Positions 35,027 to 42,915 of a stretch of DNA of 43,458 nucleotides are shown here, piece after piece. Below the pieces are notes generated by a model. It did not search any database, was not told the origin of the DNA, and saw nothing but the letters and a program-made list of their open reading frames with translations. A program made the position numbers and the translations under genes. Location: NCBI GenBank assembly GCA_020831525.1, contig JAFIGH010000038.1, forward strand, positions 1-43,458. Direction: 5' to 3'. Source of the DNA: Opitutales bacterium (GTDB lineage: Bacteria > Verrucomicrobiota > Verrucomicrobiia > Opitutales > Oceanipulchritudinaceae). The stretch's first letter is position 1. Each line of letters begins with the position of its first letter.

Positions 35027-36535
35027 ATGAATATCCTGCTCACCTTTACCGGAACCCACGACCCCGGTCAACCCGGGTCGACGGAGGAGGCCTATCGTCC
35101 CGGTCCGGTGCTTTCGGTCGTCGCGGAAAGGGAGTGGGACGCCGTTTACCTTTTCTCCACTCCCCGGATGGTGGACCACACGCGACAGACCGAAGAGCGC
35201 ATCCGCCGAATGCGCCCGGAGTGCCGCGTTGAAATCGTCGATGCGCCGTTGTCGGATCCCACCAACTATGCGGGCATCTTCAACCAACTGCGCAAAGGAT
35301 TCGGGAAAATTTCCAAACAGCACCCCGACGGTCATTACTTTATCTCCGTATCCTCCGGCACCCCGCACATGCATGCCGCGTGGCTTCTGCTCGCAGCCAG
35401 CGGAGAGATTCCCGCCACGCTTCTGCAGGTCGATCCGCCGGAGTTCGTGCGCGAAGGAAAATCCCGCCTGCGCGAGATCGATTTCAGCCGTCGCGAGTTT
35501 CCGCGCATTTCCCGCGAGGAAATGGGGCACCTTGCGGCAACGGACAAAGATGACCTCGACAGTACTCTCCTTGCCGCCTGCCGGGAGATCGGATTGGTGG
35601 GCGGCGACGCGCGCTTTTACGACGCCCTTCGCCGGGCCGCCGTCCTCGCCGGTTATCCGGATAGCCATGTCCTTCTCCTCGGCGAAACGGGAGCGGGAAA
35701 GGAATACTTCAGCAAGATCATCCACCGCCTGAGCCCCCGCCGCCGCAGGGAAATGGTCGTCGTCAATTGCAGCAGCATCCCGGAGAATCTCTTTGAGAGT
35801 CAGCTCTTTGGTCACAGGAAGGGGGCCTTTACCGGAGCCATTACCGACCACAAAGGGAAGTTCCAAACCGCCGACGGCGGCATTCTTTTTCTTGATGAGA
35901 TCGGTGAGTTGCCGGTGGGCGTTCAGGCCAAGCTTCTGCGCGCTTTGGAACAGGGCGAGATTGAGCCGCTGGGCCAAACCAAGCCCATCAAGGTGAACGT
36001 CCAGGTGGTCGCGGCCACCAATCGCAACCTGCGCAAGATGGTCGCCGAGGGCACCTTTCGTGAGGATCTCTATCAGCGCTTCACCGCCACGGTGCAAATT
36101 CCGCCCCTGCGCGAGCGGAGAACCGACATTCCGACTCTCGCCACCTTCATGCTCGATGCATGGAACCGCAAGAACGGAGGCTCCCGCCGCCTCTCCACGT
36201 CTGCTTTACGCGCCCTCGCTGAGCACCCCTGGCCGGGCAACGTGCGCGAACTGCGAAAGGTCATAGAGCAGTCCGCCATGTTCGCGCGAAGCGACCGCAT
36301 CACGCCGAAAGACCTGAACTTCGATGCCTCCGGCACCCTCAATGCGTCCGATCTCCCCCTGCCTGAGCCCGGACCGGGTTTTGACCTCAACACTTACCTC
36401 GATGACCTCAAGCACCGCATTGTCGAAAAGGCCCTCGCCCAAGCCGATGGCGTCCAGGCCCGCGCCGCCCGTGCCCTTGGCTTGTCTCCTCAGGTCATGA
36501 ACCAATACCTCAAGACAAAAAGGATCAACGGATGA
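35027..36535 (+). CDS. CARF-domain sigma-54-dependent transcriptional activator (RtcR-like)
   Basis: A 502-residue enhancer-binding protein. Residues 1-165 form a CARF/RtcR-type Rossmann sensor: the hydrophobic first strand NILLTFTGTHDPG, VYLFSTPR, and the ligand-loop motif SSGTPHMHAAWLLLA (109-123), aligned with the T-T-G-T-H segment of RtcR. Such domains bind cyclic oligonucleotides or RNA-end ligands. The AAA+ domain has Walker A GETGAGKE (219-226), the sigma-54 contact loop GAFTGA (266-271), Walker B LFLDEIGE, and PPLRERRTDIP with EHPWPGNVRELR. A Fis-type helix-turn-helix closes the protein (466-502). Everything needed for sigma-54 activation is intact. Unlike classical RtcR, no rtcB/rtcA lies nearby; the next gene is hsdR, preceded by a matching sigma-54 promoter. 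Confidence 0.93.
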   Translation: MNILLTFTGTHDPGQPGSTEEAYRPGPVLSVVAEREWDAVYLFSTPRMVDHTRQTEERIRRMRPECRVEIVDAPLSDPTNYAGIFNQLRKGFGKISKQHPDGHYFISVSSGTPHMHAAWLLLAASGEIPATLLQVDPPEFVREGKSRLREIDFSRREFPRISREEMGHLAATDKDDLDSTLLAACREIGLVGGDARFYDALRRAAVLAGYPDSHVLLLGETGAGKEYFSKIIHRLSPRRRREMVVVNCSSIPENLFESQLFGHRKGAFTGAITDHKGKFQTADGGILFLDEIGELPVGVQAKLLRALEQGEIEPLGQTKPIKVNVQVVAATNRNLRKMVAEGTFREDLYQRFTATVQIPPLRERRTDIPTLATFMLDAWNRKNGGSRRLSTSALRALAEHPWPGNVRELRKVIEQSAMFARSDRITPKDLNFDASGTLNASDLPLPEPGPGFDLNTYLDDLKHRIVEKALAQADGVQARAARALGLSPQVMNQYLKTKRING

Positions 36536-36545
36536 CGAATATTCC

Positions 36546-36586
36546 ATCAATTTTTGTTGATAAACAAGATCCCTTCGAGTGTCGAA
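36546..36586. promoter_or_regulatory. Candidate upstream activating sites (two inverted repeats)
   Basis: ATCAA-TTTTTG-TTGAT (36546-36561) and TTCGA-GTG-TCGAA (36574-36586) lie about 110 and 80 bases before the expected transcription start of the sigma-54 promoter, the usual distance for enhancer sites. They are short and their sequences differ, so this is a proposal. The first could instead weakly terminate the regulator gene. Confidence 0.35.
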
Positions 36587-36634
36587 TTGAATCTCAAGAT
36601 ACTGTAAGTCAGGTGATTAAGGAAAATGAACGAG

Positions 36635-36651
36635 TTGGCACGGGCCTTGCC
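36635..36651 (+). promoter_or_regulatory. Sigma-54 (-24/-12) promoter for the hsdR operon
   Basis: TTGGCACGGGCCTTGCC matches the sigma-54 consensus (TTGGCACG-N4-TTGC) at all conserved positions. The GG (36637-36638) and GC (36649-36650) doublets are separated by exactly 10 bases. Transcription would start near 36662, giving a leader of about 93 bases before the ATG at 36755. It lies 100 bases after the gene for a sigma-54 activator. I saw no other equally good match on the plus strand while reading. Confidence 0.82.
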
Positions 36652-36754
36652 CTATGCAAGCCATTCCATGGAGTCCTGGTTTTTCAACTGCTTCCGTCAT
36701 CGCCACGATCCTTCCGCATCGTCGGCAACAGCGGAGCCCCATCCGGCCACCATC

Positions 36755-39700
36755 ATGGAATCGCGTAACTTCGAGTTTCTCCGGGAAGAATTTCGCGAAC
36801 TGGCCGACTTGGCGGCTTTCGCCGAGTCCTACGCGTACTCCGACCCGGTGAGCGCCTTGGTCAAGCTGCGGACCTTCGCCGAGTTTCTCGTCAAAGCTGT
36901 ATTCGCCCACCACCGTCTTGAGTTCGGCTATCAGAACACGCTGAACGATCTGCTCAACGATGCCTCGTTCAAGGCAATGACGCCGGCTGTCATCCAGGAC
37001 AAGCTGCACCTCCTCCGGATAAAGGGAAACCACGCCGCCCACGGAACGCTCTATAAGGAAAGCGAAGCCAAGATTCCCGATTTCCTCAAGGAAGCGCACG
37101 ACCTTGGTCGGTGGTTGGTGCTTTCGGTCTCCGGTTGTCCTGCCGGGAGTTTGCCGACGTGGCATCCGATCCCCCGACCCGAGATCGATTCGACCGAATC
37201 ACTGCACCGCAAGACAAAGACGGCCCTCGAAAAAATCGCCCAGCAGGAGGCGCTCATGGCCAAACTGCTCGCCGACTTGGAAGCCGCCCGTGCTCAGGCC
37301 GCCAGCGCAAAGAAGTCGGAAGCCGAACTGGCCGACATCCTGAAACAGGCTCAGCAATCCGCTTCTGTTCTCGAATTCAGCGAGGAAGAGACACGCCTCA
37401 AACTCATTGACGAGCACCTCCTCGGGGCGGGTTGGAAGGTTGGCGTGCGCGGCGTCAGCACACCGGAAGTCGGGCAGGAAGTCGAGGTACGCGATCAACC
37501 CACCGCGTCGGGGAAAGGCTACATCGACTACGTGCTCTATGATCCCGCCAGCGGAAAGCCCCTGGCCATCATAGAGGCGAAGAAGACAGCTGAAGATGCG
37601 GACAAGGGGAAGATGCAGGCCCGGTATTACGCCGACGGCCTTGAGAAGAGCGCAGGCATCCGCCCGGTGATCTTCTACACAAACGGCTACGAGATTTTCA
37701 TGTGGGACGACGCAAAGGGCGAGCCGCCACGTTTGCTCCACGGGTTTTACTCCCTCGACAGCCTGCAATACCTCCACTTTCAGCGCAAAGAACGCGAACC
37801 GGTGCTCGGCGCGCTGAATCCGGTCGAACGCATCGTCGACCGCCTTTACCAGATTGAGGCGATCAAGCGCGTGACCGAGACTTTTGACAAGCGGCGGCGC
37901 AAGGCCCTAATCATCCAGGCCACGGGCACCGGCAAGACGCGCGTTGCCATCGCCTTGGCGGAACTCATGGTACGGGCAAAGTGGGCCAAACGCATCCTTT
38001 TCCTTTGCGACCGACGCGAACTCCGCAAGCAGGCCCGCGACGCCTTCGAGGAGTTTCTCCCCGGCGAGCCCCGCATCTATGTGAGCGCCCGCACGTCGGC
38101 GGACCGCAACCAGCGCATCTACCTTGCCACCTACCCGGCGATGATGAAGTGCTTCCAGAATTTCGATGTCGGCTTCTTTGATCTGATCATTGCCGATGAG
38201 TCCCACCGCAGCATCTACAACCGCTACCGCGATCTCTTCCGCTGGTTCGACGCCTTCCAGGTCGGTCTCACCGCCACCCCCGTGAAGTTTATCTTCCGCA
38301 ACACCTACCGGCTCTTCGAGTGCGAAAACGAGGATCCCACCTTCAACTATCCCTACGAGGAAGCCATCGCGCACGAGCCCCCCTATCTCTGCCCCTTCAG
38401 AGTTATCAAGCACACCACGAAGTTTCTCCGCGAAGGAATCAAATACACGGAACTTTCGCAGGCCCAGCGGGAACAGCTGGAAGACCAGGTCGATGACTCG
38501 GAGGCGGTCGACTACGAGCGCGAGCATGTCAGCCGCAAGGTCTTCAACGAAGACACCGACCGGAAAATCCTGCAGAACCTCATGCAGAACGGCCTCCGCA
38601 ATGCCGACGGCACCCGCCTCGGCAAAACCATCGTCTTTGCCCGCAACCACACCCATGCGAAGCAGCTCGTAAAGCTCTTCGACAAGATGTATCCGCAGTT
38701 CGGAGGCGACTTCTGTTTGCGCATCGACAACTATGAGCCCCGCGCCGAACAGCTCATCGACGACTTCAAAACCAACGACGAGAGCAAGAACCTCACCATC
38801 GCGATCTCCGTCGACATGCTCGACACCGGCATCGACATCCCGGAGATCGTCAACCTTGTCTTCGCCAAGCCCGTCAACTCCTACGCCAAATTCTGGCAAA
38901 TGATTGGCCGCGGAACCCGTCTCTGCCGGGATCTGTTCGGCCCCGGCAAAGACAAGAGCGTCTTCTACATCTTCGACCACTGGGGCAATTTCGAATATTT
39001 CGACGAACTTGAGGAGGAAGCCGCCCCTTCGCCGTCAAAGAGCCTTACGCAGCTGCTCTTCGAGGCCCGCATCGCGCTCGGGGAAACCGCCCTCAAGGCG
39101 CAATCGCCCGAAGCGCTCAAGCTTGCCACCAGCCTGTTGGCTGCCGATGTGGCGGCGCTTCCGGAAGACTGCCTTTCCGTTAAGGAAAAATGGCGCGAGA
39201 TCCATGGCCTTCGCAAGGATGGCGTGATCGAAGGTTTCCAGCCCGCCACCGTTGCCGTGCTCAAGCGGGAGATCGCTCCGCTCATGCAATGGCGCGACGT
39301 GCGCGGAGCGGAGGCCGCCCTCGGCTTCGACCTGCTCACCACCCGCCTGCAATCCGCGCGTCTTCTCTCCTCCCCGCAGGCCGATGATTTGCGCGACCGG
39401 CTCATCGGGCAAGTCTCCCAGTTGCCGGTCAATCTCCGTCAGGTGGCGGACAAACTGCCGCAGATCAATCAGGCGAAGAGCGCCGCCTTCCACGAAACCG
39501 CCACCACCGCCGATCTCGAGGAGATCCGCAACGGGCTGCGCGGGATCATGAAATACCGCACCCGCCTAGCCACCGTTGGATCGCAGCCCCTCTTTCTCAA
39601 TGTTGCCGAAGACCCGGCGGAATACCGCACCGAAGTGCACAAGGTGAAGATGCACGGGCTCGACCTCGCCGCCTACCGCAACCGGGTCGAATCCGTCCTC

Positions 39701-40096
39701 CGCGAACTCCTCGATCAAAGCGACGCCCTCTGCAAAATACGCGCGGGGTTGCCGGTCGCCCCGGAGGACCTCGACCAACTCGCTTCCGAGGTGCTCCTCA
39801 TGGACCCCGACCTTCACCTCGGGGAGTTGCTTGTGCACTACCCGAACAAAGCGCACTCCTCAAGGGCCACATTGCCCGCTACGGTGCCATTGAGCTGGAG
39901 AAACTTTGGGAAACGCCCTTCACCACTCTCCACGCCGAAGGCATCGACGGCGTCTTCACCGACTCCGGGCAGGTCGACGACCTCCTTTCCCTGCTCACCC
40001 ACCTCAACGAGAAAGCCGGCTGATTTTATCCTTTTAAAAAGGAGAATTTTACTTCACTTTATCCCCCATGGAAGGCGAAATACAGCACTTGCTTGA
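36755..40096 (+). CDS. hsdR: Type I restriction enzyme R subunit (HsdR), C-terminus frameshifted
   Basis: Start 36755 (MESRNFEFLREEF) is chosen because the longer ORF from 36626 spans the sigma-54 promoter. Residues about 10-130 are a DUF4145-like helical domain, then a coiled coil (about 155-215). The nuclease domain follows with Asp258 in GYIDYVLYD and Glu274-Ala-Lys276 in IIEAKKT. Next is the SF2 translocase: Walker A ATGTGKT (389-395), DESH (481-484), VGLTATP, and MIGRGTRLCRDLFG. The C-terminal region is of the EcoEI type. Near 39846 (AACAAAGCGCAC) a base appears lost: the other frame continues ALLKGHIARYGAIELEKLW and ends in NEKAG at 40023, 44 bases before the next gene, while this frame runs on into it. 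Normally HsdR cuts DNA only in complex with HsdM and HsdS. Confidence 0.88.
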   Translation: MESRNFEFLREEFRELADLAAFAESYAYSDPVSALVKLRTFAEFLVKAVFAHHRLEFGYQNTLNDLLNDASFKAMTPAVIQDKLHLLRIKGNHAAHGTLYKESEAKIPDFLKEAHDLGRWLVLSVSGCPAGSLPTWHPIPRPEIDSTESLHRKTKTALEKIAQQEALMAKLLADLEAARAQAASAKKSEAELADILKQAQQSASVLEFSEEETRLKLIDEHLLGAGWKVGVRGVSTPEVGQEVEVRDQPTASGKGYIDYVLYDPASGKPLAIIEAKKTAEDADKGKMQARYYADGLEKSAGIRPVIFYTNGYEIFMWDDAKGEPPRLLHGFYSLDSLQYLHFQRKEREPVLGALNPVERIVDRLYQIEAIKRVTETFDKRRRKALIIQATGTGKTRVAIALAELMVRAKWAKRILFLCDRRELRKQARDAFEEFLPGEPRIYVSARTSADRNQRIYLATYPAMMKCFQNFDVGFFDLIIADESHRSIYNRYRDLFRWFDAFQVGLTATPVKFIFRNTYRLFECENEDPTFNYPYEEAIAHEPPYLCPFRVIKHTTKFLREGIKYTELSQAQREQLEDQVDDSEAVDYEREHVSRKVFNEDTDRKILQNLMQNGLRNADGTRLGKTIVFARNHTHAKQLVKLFDKMYPQFGGDFCLRIDNYEPRAEQLIDDFKTNDESKNLTIAISVDMLDTGIDIPEIVNLVFAKPVNSYAKFWQMIGRGTRLCRDLFGPGKDKSVFYIFDHWGNFEYFDELEEEAAPSPSKSLTQLLFEARIALGETALKAQSPEALKLATSLLAADVAALPEDCLSVKEKWREIHGLRKDGVIEGFQPATVAVLKREIAPLMQWRDVRGAEAALGFDLLTTRLQSARLLSSPQADDLRDRLIGQVSQLPVNLRQVADKLPQINQAKSAAFHETATTADLEEIRNGLRGIMKYRTRLATVGSQPLFLNVAEDPAEYRTEVHKVKMHGLDLAAYRNRVESVLRELLDQSDALCKIRAGLPVAPEDLDQLASEVLLMDPDLHLGELLVHYPNKAHSSRATLPATVPLSWRNFGKRPSPLSTPKASTASSPTPGRSTTSFPCSPTSTRKPADFILLKRRILLHFIPHGRRNTALA

Positions 40097-41396
40097 GGAA
40101 AAGCTCGCCACCGCCCTCGCGGTTGAGCCGCCTGTGCTGACGCGGCGCGAGATCCGCTTGCCGAAGATTCCCGGCAAGGCACTCGCCGTTGTGGGCATGC
40201 GCCGCAGCGGCAAAACGAGCTTCCTTTGGCAGTGCTTGAGCGACCTCCTCACGGCCGGTGCAAAGCGGGAAACGCTTTTGCTTCTGAATTTCGAAGATGA
40301 CCGCCTCGCCGGAATCGACGCGGAGGCCCTCAGTTTTATGCTGGAAGCGTATTACCGTCTGCACCCGGAACTCCGTGATCGCGAGACCGTGACTCTCTTC
40401 CTCGACGAAATTCAGCTGGTCAAAGGGTGGGAAACCTTCGCCCGGCGCATTTTGGATACGGAGAAAGTGCGGCTCTTTCTCTCCGGTTCCTCGGCCTCCA
40501 TGCTCAGCCGGGAAGTGGCTACGAGCATGCGCGGGCGCGCTCTCGAAGTCACGGTGTTCCCCTTCAGTTTCCGCGAAGCCCTCGCCCATCGCGGAGAGCT
40601 GCCCGGGAAGCCATGGGCGCTCCTGCCGAAACAGCGGCGGTCCGCGCTTGCGCGCGCTTTTCACGATTACCTCACCGAAGGCGGTTTTCCCGAAGCGCAG
40701 GGGGTTCCCGCGCGCGACCGCCGCCTCCTCCTGCAGAGTTATGTCGATGTGGCCGTCCTGCGCGACGTGATTGAGCGTCACGGGGTTTCCAATCCAGTCG
40801 CCCTGCGCTGGCTCCAACGCCACTTGCTCGGGGCCCCCGCCGCCCCCTTTAGCATTCAGAAATTCTACGATACGCTCAAATCACAGGGCATCCCGGTGGC
40901 CAAGGACACCCTCCATGCCTTTCTCAGCCATCTCGAAGACGCCTTCCTGATCCGCACGACTTCGATTTTTTCCGCTTCCGAGCGCCAGCGAATGGTCAAT
41001 CCGCGGATGGCCTATCCCATTGATTCCGGATTGATCCCGGTCTACGAACGCACCCGGCGCGCCAACCTCGGCCATGCCCTCGAAACCGCTGTTTTGGTGG
41101 AGCTGCTCCGGCGCGGCTGCGAAGTTCACTATCTGCGCACGCCCGATGGTTACGAGGTGGATTTCCATGCCGTCGATCCCGAGGGGCACAGCCAGCTCAT
41201 CCAAGTCTGTGCCGATGCCTCCGATGAGGCCACCTGGCAGCGCGAAGTCCGCGCTCTCGTGAATGCCCAAACCCACCATTCCCAGGCCCAGGCCATCCTT
41301 CTGCTCCTCCACCCGCCTCCAACCGCGCCCCGCGAACCCTCCTCCATTCAGCTCCAATACGCCCTTCCATGGTTCCTCGAAACCCCGGAGTCCTAA
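40068..41396 (+). CDS. AAA_14/DUF4143 ATPase
   Basis: A 442-residue protein. The N-terminal AAA domain has Walker A GMRRSGKT (43-50), Walker B VTLFLDEIQ (Asp113-Glu114), and the sensor segment LFLSGSSASMLSREVATSMRGRALEVTVFPFSFREAL, highly typical of this family. The C-terminal DUF4143 domain contains the NLGHALETAVLVELLRRGCEVHYLRTPDGYEVDF stretch, whose E...D-F...Q-V pattern resembles a PD-(D/E)XK nuclease fold (Glu in HALET, Asp in VDF, and IQVC). These ATPases are common beside restriction and toxin-type genes, but their role is not settled. It follows hsdR closely and precedes the HsdM remnant by 14 bases, so it belongs to the same operon. Confidence 0.88.
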   Translation: MEGEIQHLLEEKLATALAVEPPVLTRREIRLPKIPGKALAVVGMRRSGKTSFLWQCLSDLLTAGAKRETLLLLNFEDDRLAGIDAEALSFMLEAYYRLHPELRDRETVTLFLDEIQLVKGWETFARRILDTEKVRLFLSGSSASMLSREVATSMRGRALEVTVFPFSFREALAHRGELPGKPWALLPKQRRSALARAFHDYLTEGGFPEAQGVPARDRRLLLQSYVDVAVLRDVIERHGVSNPVALRWLQRHLLGAPAAPFSIQKFYDTLKSQGIPVAKDTLHAFLSHLEDAFLIRTTSIFSASERQRMVNPRMAYPIDSGLIPVYERTRRANLGHALETAVLVELLRRGCEVHYLRTPDGYEVDFHAVDPEGHSQLIQVCADASDEATWQREVRALVNAQTHHSQAQAILLLLHPPPTAPREPSSIQLQYALPWFLETPES

Positions 41397-41410
41397 CCGT
41401 CGCCCTTCCC

Positions 41411-41803
41411 ATGACCCGTTCCGAAATCAAATCGAAAATCGACGCCCTATGGCTGGACTTCCACTCCGGCGGGATCACCAACCCGATCACCGTCATCGAG
41501 CAGATTTCCCAGCCGGACAAAAACGACCTGCCGGATCTGATCAAAAGTTGGACCTCGGAACGCGAAACGAGGAAGGGGAAAGAAACGCCGAAGGCGGAAG
41601 CCGGAGCACGGAGCGGCAAATGCTTCCGCGTTCCGGGTTCCGAGATCCGGGATAACAAATACGACCTCTCCCTCAACCGCTACAAAGAGACCCAACACGA
41701 AGAAGCCATCTACGACCCGCCCAAAGTCATCCTCCAGCGCATGCGCACCTTGGAGCATGAGATTCTGGCGGATATCGACGAACTGGAGGGGATGCTCAAA
41801 TGA
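41411..41803 (+). CDS. HsdM remnant: type I methyltransferase with the catalytic core deleted in frame
   Basis: A 130-residue ORF made of the two ends of HsdM. Residues 1-32 (MTRSEIKSKIDALWLDFHSGGITNPITVIEQI) are the family's N-terminus. The rest (QPDKNDLPDLIKSW..., FRVPGSEIRDNKYDLSLNRYKE, YDPPKVILQRMRTLEHEILADIDELEGML) is the usual C-terminal tail. Everything between, including the S-adenosylmethionine motif and the NPPF/Y motif, is absent, about 350-400 residues. The frame is kept and the stop TGA overlaps the ATG of fic (ATGA at 41800-41803), so translation coupling survives. It cannot methylate DNA. It might still bind partner subunits through its ends, or be a decay product. Confidence 0.85.
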   Translation: MTRSEIKSKIDALWLDFHSGGITNPITVIEQISQPDKNDLPDLIKSWTSERETRKGKETPKAEAGARSGKCFRVPGSEIRDNKYDLSLNRYKETQHEEAIYDPPKVILQRMRTLEHEILADIDELEGMLK

Positions 41804-42915
41804 ACGCGGTCGTCTATCATCACGGCAAATTTCCGCCGACTGGAATCGACTGGGAGCGCTTGGTCCCCCTGATTGGCCCAGCCACGCTGGCGCTTGGAGA
41901 TTTCCGGGGACTCCTCGACGCCGTGCCTGACGCTTGGGTGTTGCTCTCTCCCTTGACAACTCAGGAAGCGGTACTTTCCAGCCGAATCGAAGGCACACAG
42001 GCCACTTTGGGCGAGGTGCTCGAGTTTGAAGCCGGCGGAAAGCCTCCCCAGCAAACACCCGAAAAGATTAATGATATTGAGGAGGTCATCAATTATCGGG
42101 TGGCGATTCACGAGGCGGCCAGGCGGCTCGCCGAGCTGCCGTTGTGCGGCCGTCTACTAAAGGAGACACACGCCATTCTGATGCGGGGTGTCCGTGGTCG
42201 GGACAAGGCCGCCGGCCAATTCAAGACGACCCCCAACGCCATCGGAGCACCGGGCTGCACTGCCGAAACCGCAAAATTTCTTCCGATTGAGCCAGCGTAT
42301 CTGGACGATGGAATCTCCCTATGGGAAAACTACCTGCACAGTGATCAACCGGATTTGCTCATCCAGTTGGCGGTGGTCCATGCCGAATTTGAGGCGCTGC
42401 ACCCCTTTCTCGATGGAAATGGTCGCCTTGGACGGATGCTCGTTCCGCTCTTTCTATACGAGCGGAAGGTGCTTAGCCACCCGGCTTTCTACATCAGCGA
42501 ATACCTCGAGCGACATCGCGAGGAATACTATGAGCGCCTCTTGGCCGTCTCCAGAGACAACGATTGGACCGGCTGGATCGCCTTCTTCCTGCGCGCCATG
42601 GCGGAGCAGGCCCGTGTCAACACCAAGCGTGCCAGGGCAATTTTGCAACTCTATGAGGACCGCAAACGCTGGATCGTCGAGCGGACCCATTCCCAGTATG
42701 CCGTTGCCGCTCTCGATTTTATGTTTCGGCAACCCATCTTTTCCGGCTCCGACTTCAGCAAAGCGCAAGGAATCCCCAAACCAACCGCCCGACGGATTTT
42801 GGCAACAATTCGTGAAGCGTTGCTGCGCGAGTTGCGACCCGCAGCCGGGCAACGACCCGCCATCTATGCCTATCGTGAGCTTTTGAACGCCGCAGAAGGA
42901 AAGGAGGCCTTCTAG
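41800..42915 (+). CDS. Fic-family (class II) AMPylase-like protein
   Basis: A 371-residue Fic protein with the full motif HPFLDGNGRLGR (201-212). The N-terminal inhibitory-helix motif S-x-x-x-E-G is present as SSRIEG (Ser60-Gly65), which makes it a class II enzyme that keeps itself in check. The flap region lies before the core (KTTPNAIG). A C-terminal winged-helix segment (ISGSDFSKAQ-like, GIPKPTARRILATIREALL) suggests DNA binding or self-control. Fic proteins transfer AMP, or other nucleotides, to target hydroxyls. Genes of this type are frequently placed between hsdM and hsdS in type I loci, as expected from the remnant upstream; here hsdS is missing. Start codon overlaps the preceding stop. 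Confidence 0.93.
   Translation: MNAVVYHHGKFPPTGIDWERLVPLIGPATLALGDFRGLLDAVPDAWVLLSPLTTQEAVLSSRIEGTQATLGEVLEFEAGGKPPQQTPEKINDIEEVINYRVAIHEAARRLAELPLCGRLLKETHAILMRGVRGRDKAAGQFKTTPNAIGAPGCTAETAKFLPIEPAYLDDGISLWENYLHSDQPDLLIQLAVVHAEFEALHPFLDGNGRLGRMLVPLFLYERKVLSHPAFYISEYLERHREEYYERLLAVSRDNDWTGWIAFFLRAMAEQARVNTKRARAILQLYEDRKRWIVERTHSQYAVAALDFMFRQPIFSGSDFSKAQGIPKPTARRILATIREALLRELRPAAGQRPAIYAYRELLNAAEGKEAF

Noticed and set aside
35027-36535. RNA-repair (rtcBA) locus
   Set aside because: The regulator resembles RtcR, but neither the RtcB ligase nor the RtcA cyclase is encoded in the window.
36626-36754. Upstream 43-codon extension of hsdR
   Set aside because: It contains the sigma-54 promoter and has no HsdR-like sequence before MESRNFEFLREEF.
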